Below are positions 15,338-17,558 of a DNA stretch of 17,558 nt, piece after piece (position 1 is the stretch's first letter; each line of letters starts with the position of its first letter). The notes under the pieces were generated by a model. The model saw nothing but the letters and a program-made list of their open reading frames with translations, did not search any database and was not told where the DNA came from. The stretch is from Bacillota bacterium (GTDB lineage: Bacteria > Bacillota > Limnochordia > Limnochordales > ZCTH02-B6), in assembly GCA_003387805.1 (NCBI GenBank), contig QGSR01000008.1, positions 1-17,558 on the forward strand, in the 5' to 3' direction. A program made the position numbers and the translations under genes.

Positions 15338-16360
15338 GTGTCCGGTACGATGGCCGATCTGAAGCGAATGCTGGCCGCGGGCCCGCCCGCGGGGCTGCAC
15401 CTGCTGCTGGGCGATGACGAGCTCGCGCGCGACGAGGCGTGCCGCCTCATCGAAAAAGCCGTGCTGGAAGCCGAGGGCGGCGGCGACCGGATGGTCGTCT
15501 ACGGCGACGAAGCCGAACCCGACGAAATCGCCGTGGCGGCGGGGACCGGCTCTCTGTTCGGCTTCCGCCGCCTGGTCATGGTGCGGCGGTTCGACGCCAT
15601 GCCCGCGGCCGCGCAGGAACGGCTGCTGCCCGTGCTCACCGACTTGCCCGCGGGCGTCACCGTGGTGCTGCTGGCCAAGTCTTTGGACAAACGGATGAAG
15701 GCGGCCAAGGCGCTGCTGGCCGCGGCGCGCGTCTGGGAGTTTTCGCTGCCCCAGCCCGCGCAGCTGCCCGCCTGGGTCGCGCAGCGGGCCGCGGAGCTGG
15801 GCGTGCGGCTGCAGGGCGATGCTGCCCGGACGCTCATCGACATGGTAGGAACCAGCCCGCTGGCGCTGCAGACGGAGCTGGAGAAGCTGGCCTTGTACGC
15901 CGCCGGCCGGCCCGTCACGGCGGAGGCGGTGCGGGACGCGGCCAGCGTGGCCATACCGCACGCGGCGGAACTGGCCGTGTTTCAAATGGCCGAGGCAGTC
16001 GCTGAAGGCCGCACCAAGGAAGCGCTGTCGATCTTGCGCGACTTGCTGGCGGTAGGGGAGTACCCGCTGGTCATCTTGTCTCTCATCGGCCGTCAGTACC
16101 GCCTCATCTTGACCGCGTGCGGCCTGCCCGCGGGCGCGTCGCCGGCGGCGCTGGCTCGCGCGCTGGGCATTCCCCAGGCGCCGGCCCGGCGCGTGGCCGC
16201 CCAGGCGCGCGCCCTCGGCGCCGAGGGCGCGGCCTTGGGCCTCCGGCGGGTGCTGGAAGCGGACATGGCAATAAAAAAGGGCCTGGAACCTCGTCTCGTC
16301 CTCGAAACGTTGGTTGTGGCCCTCTCCGCGATGAACAAACATGCAATGGGGAAATATTAA
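15338..16360 (+). CDS. holA: DNA polymerase III subunit delta
   Basis: The delta subunit opens the sliding clamp within the clamp-loader complex. The 340-residue product has the family pattern. An N-terminal LHLLLGDDELARDEA is followed by GTGSLFGFRRLVMVRRFD. LPAGVTVVLLAKSLDKRMK and a C-terminal collar region (ILRDLLAVGEYPLVILSLIGRQYR, LEADMAIKKG) come after it. GTG 15338 has AGAAGGTGA ending 4 bases upstream, and an in-frame ATG at 15350 is an alternative. The gene starts 4 bases after comEC, the usual Bacillota order. Its stop TAA overlaps the rpsT stop in a shared TTAA at 16357-16360. Confidence 0.95.
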   Translation: MSGTMADLKRMLAAGPPAGLHLLLGDDELARDEACRLIEKAVLEAEGGGDRMVVYGDEAEPDEIAVAAGTGSLFGFRRLVMVRRFDAMPAAAQERLLPVLTDLPAGVTVVLLAKSLDKRMKAAKALLAAARVWEFSLPQPAQLPAWVAQRAAELGVRLQGDAARTLIDMVGTSPLALQTELEKLALYAAGRPVTAEAVRDAASVAIPHAAELAVFQMAEAVAEGRTKEALSILRDLLAVGEYPLVILSLIGRQYRLILTACGLPAGASPAALARALGIPQAPARRVAAQARALGAEGAALGLRRVLEADMAIKKGLEPRLVLETLVVALSAMNKHAMGKY

Positions 16361-16632
16361 TCGGCGGCGCCGGCCGGCGCGTTGAGCCGAGCGGCCAGCC
16401 TCGCTTTGCGGCGGGAGGCTTCGTTGCGGTGGATGACCCCTTTGGCCGCAGCTCGGTCGATCTGGCTCACGGCTTTGCGGAACGCCTCGTTGGCCGCGCC
16501 CTGGTCGCCGCCGGCCAAGGCTTCCTGGAAACGGCGGATGGCCGTCTTCATCCGGGATTTCACCATCCGGTTCCGCAGCGTGCGCCGGGCGGTGACGCGC
16601 ACCCGCTTCGCGGCGGATCGAGTATTGGGCAC
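16357..16632 (-). CDS. rpsT: 30S ribosomal protein bS20
   Basis: bS20 is a small, basic, helical protein that binds the 5' domain of 16S rRNA. The 91-residue product starts PNTRSAAKRVR and contains RNRMVKSRMKTAIRRF and AAAKGVIHRNEASRRKARLA, the bS20 pattern. It begins with GTG (16632-16630), set by the strong GGAGGGAGG at 16649-16641, 8 bases upstream. The tail NAPAGAAD is a short extension. It is convergent with holA and divergent from gpr, the standard Bacillota order for this block. Confidence 0.97.
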   Translation of the reverse strand: MPNTRSAAKRVRVTARRTLRNRMVKSRMKTAIRRFQEALAGGDQGAANEAFRKAVSQIDRAAAKGVIHRNEASRRKARLAARLNAPAGAAD

Positions 16633-16666
16633 CTGGCAGACCTCCCTCCTGTTTCAAGTAGCCTCA

Positions 16667-16675
16667 AGTATATTA
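16667..16675 (-). promoter_or_regulatory. Probable -10 region of rpsT
   Basis: On the minus strand, TGGTAATATACT gives two overlapping -10 candidates. TATACT is at 16672-16667, and TAATAT at 16675-16670 has an extended TGG. No good -35 is present at 17 bases (CCTTCC). The location, 35-45 bases before the start, is reasonable. Confidence 0.45.
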
Positions 16676-16694
16676 CCACAACATCCGCCGGAAG

Positions 16695-16725
16695 GGTATA
16701 GGCGAGTTCGCGCGGTGGCAGAATC
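16695..16725 (+). promoter_or_regulatory. Possible forespore (sigma F/G-type) promoter of gpr
   Basis: GTATA at 16695-16699 and GGCAGAATC at 16717-16725 resemble the -35 and -10 of forespore sigma factors, but the 17-base spacer is longer than usual. In Bacillus subtilis gpr is forespore-expressed. The match here is approximate. Confidence 0.25.
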
Positions 16726-16745
16726 CCATGGCGGGGGGTGGGGCC

Positions 16746-17558
16746 GTGGCAGAGACGTCCCTTCACGACCAGTGGGTGCGGAAGTACGGGACCCGGACGG
16801 ACCTGGCCCTGGAGGCGCGGGAAGTCGTCGTCCGGCACGAGGGCCCGCCGGAAATTCCCGGCGTCGCGGTGGACACGGAGGAAACGCCCGTCGGGCTCGT
16901 CTCGCGGGTGACCATCGCCACCGAAGAGGGCAGCCGCGCCATGGGGAAAATGCCGGGCCGCTACACGACCATCGAGGCCGCCGCGCTGCGGCGGCGGGAC
17001 CACGCCGGGCTGGAGGAGACGGCGGCCCTCATCGGCAGGGAGATCCGCGCCTATCTCCAGGCGCTGGGCGTCCCGCCGGACGGCCAGACCATCGTCATCG
17101 GCCTGGGCAACTGGAACGCGACGCCCGACGCTTTGGGACCGCGCACCGTGCATCACTTGGCGGTGACGCGTCACTTCTATTTCTCCGCGCCGCCCGACGG
17201 CCGGCGGGGGATGCGGCCGGTGGCCGGGCTGGCCCCGGGCGTGCTGGGCATTACGGGCCTGGAGACGGCCGAAATCGTCCTGGGCCTGGTGCGGCAAGTG
17301 CAGCCCGCGGCCGTCGTCTGCGTGGACGCGCTGGCGGCCCGCAGCACCGAGCGGCTGCTGACGACGATCCAAATCTCCGACGCCGGCATTCAGCCGGGCT
17401 CGGGCGTGGGCAACAAGCGCTTCGGCATCAACCGCCAAACGCTGGGGGTGCCCGTGCTGGCCGTGGGCGTGCCGACGGTGGTCCACGCGACGACGGTGGT
17501 GGGCGACGGTCTGGAACGGCTGGCGGCCGGCGGCGGGATGCCGCGGCCCGGACCGTAC
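16746..17558 (+). CDS. gpr: GPR germination protease, 3'-truncated
   Basis: GPR degrades the small acid-soluble proteins that coat spore DNA during germination. 271 codons are visible and about 100 lie beyond the window. RTDLALEARE at residues 17-26 matches the autoprocessing site of the zymogen, with cleavage expected near D19/L20. The two aspartates reported as catalytic in Bacillus megaterium GPR (D127, D193) correspond to D128 in NATPDALGP and D194 in VDALAARS. GLGNWN, GLETAEIV, TTIQISDAGIQPGSGVGNKR and GVPTVV are also family blocks. GTG 16746 with GGGGGGTG 5 bases upstream gives a propeptide of the expected length. The in-frame ATG 16728 is possible but has a poor ribosome site. The gene marks an endospore former. 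Confidence 0.96.
   Translation, partial: MAETSLHDQWVRKYGTRTDLALEAREVVVRHEGPPEIPGVAVDTEETPVGLVSRVTIATEEGSRAMGKMPGRYTTIEAAALRRRDHAGLEETAALIGREIRAYLQALGVPPDGQTIVIGLGNWNATPDALGPRTVHHLAVTRHFYFSAPPDGRRGMRPVAGLAPGVLGITGLETAEIVLGLVRQVQPAAVVCVDALAARSTERLLTTIQISDAGIQPGSGVGNKRFGINRQTLGVPVLAVGVPTVVHATTVVGDGLERLAAGGGMPRPGPY

Noticed and set aside
16264..16290. A6 run in holA (T6 on the minus strand) as a terminator for rpsT or a slippage site
   Set aside because: No stable hairpin precedes the T-run on the minus strand. The run encodes a conserved Ile-Lys-Lys stretch of HolA, so nothing beyond coding is needed to explain it.
15224..16657. A 477-codon minus-strand frame opposite holA
   Set aside because: It is a shadow of holA that also overlaps rpsT in another frame, with Gly/Arg/Gln-rich composition and no domain.
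1..17558. CRISPR arrays, transposons, prophage, toxin-antitoxin or defence systems, tRNA or rRNA genes
   Set aside because: No direct-repeat array, transposase, integrase, terminal inverted repeats or tRNA/rRNA gene was seen. The strand is almost fully accounted for by housekeeping genes.

Overview
The window is very GC-rich (roughly 70% by eye) and densely packed, with strong GGAGG-type ribosome binding sites, frequent GTG starts and 4-base gene overlaps. It carries a tRNA-Leu T-box leader, the order comEA-comEC-holA-rpsT-gpr, and a germination protease (gpr). Together these point to an endospore-forming, probably thermophilic, high-GC Bacillota (Symbiobacterium, Thermaerobacter or Limnochorda type). 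The genus cannot be fixed from this window.

Layout: (1) 1-3758, plus strand: the 3' part of a branched-chain-type 2-oxoacid dehydrogenase E2, then lipA, lipB and a P1/DmpA-family peptidase. The two lip genes make the lipoyl cofactor that E2 needs. (2) 3755-5787, minus strand: coaX and coaBC, overlapping by ATGA, cover pantothenate to 4'-phosphopantetheine. (3) 6013-7218, plus strand: an archaeal-type cofactor-independent phosphoglycerate mutase with its own promoter. (4) 7280-7763, minus strand: the RNase P RNA gene with promoter and intrinsic terminator. (5) 7755-9388, plus strand: a GT4 glycosyltransferase followed by two very small membrane-protein genes that are easy to miss. (6) 9385-12264, plus strand: promoter, complete T-box leader (specifier CUC, UGGU bulge, pseudoknot, antiterminator and terminator) and leuS. 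(7) 12265-16360, plus strand: a structured intergenic segment, then comEA, comEC and holA. (8) 16357-17558: rpsT on the minus strand and, divergently, gpr, which runs off the window end.

Functionally this is mostly a housekeeping region: acyl-CoA/lipoate/CoA metabolism, glycolysis, tRNA charging, RNase P, DNA uptake, replication and spore germination. I found no CRISPR array, transposon, phage or defence system. The less ordinary items are the switch-like RNA structure before comEA, the two small membrane proteins, the overlapping divergent promoters of rnpB and the glycosyltransferase, two convergent gene pairs that share palindromic stop tetranucleotides, a Cys-to-Ser change in CoaBC, and a ComEA without a visible SLBB domain. 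Several long open frames on the opposite strand, including one of 1813 codons, are GC-bias shadows of these genes.
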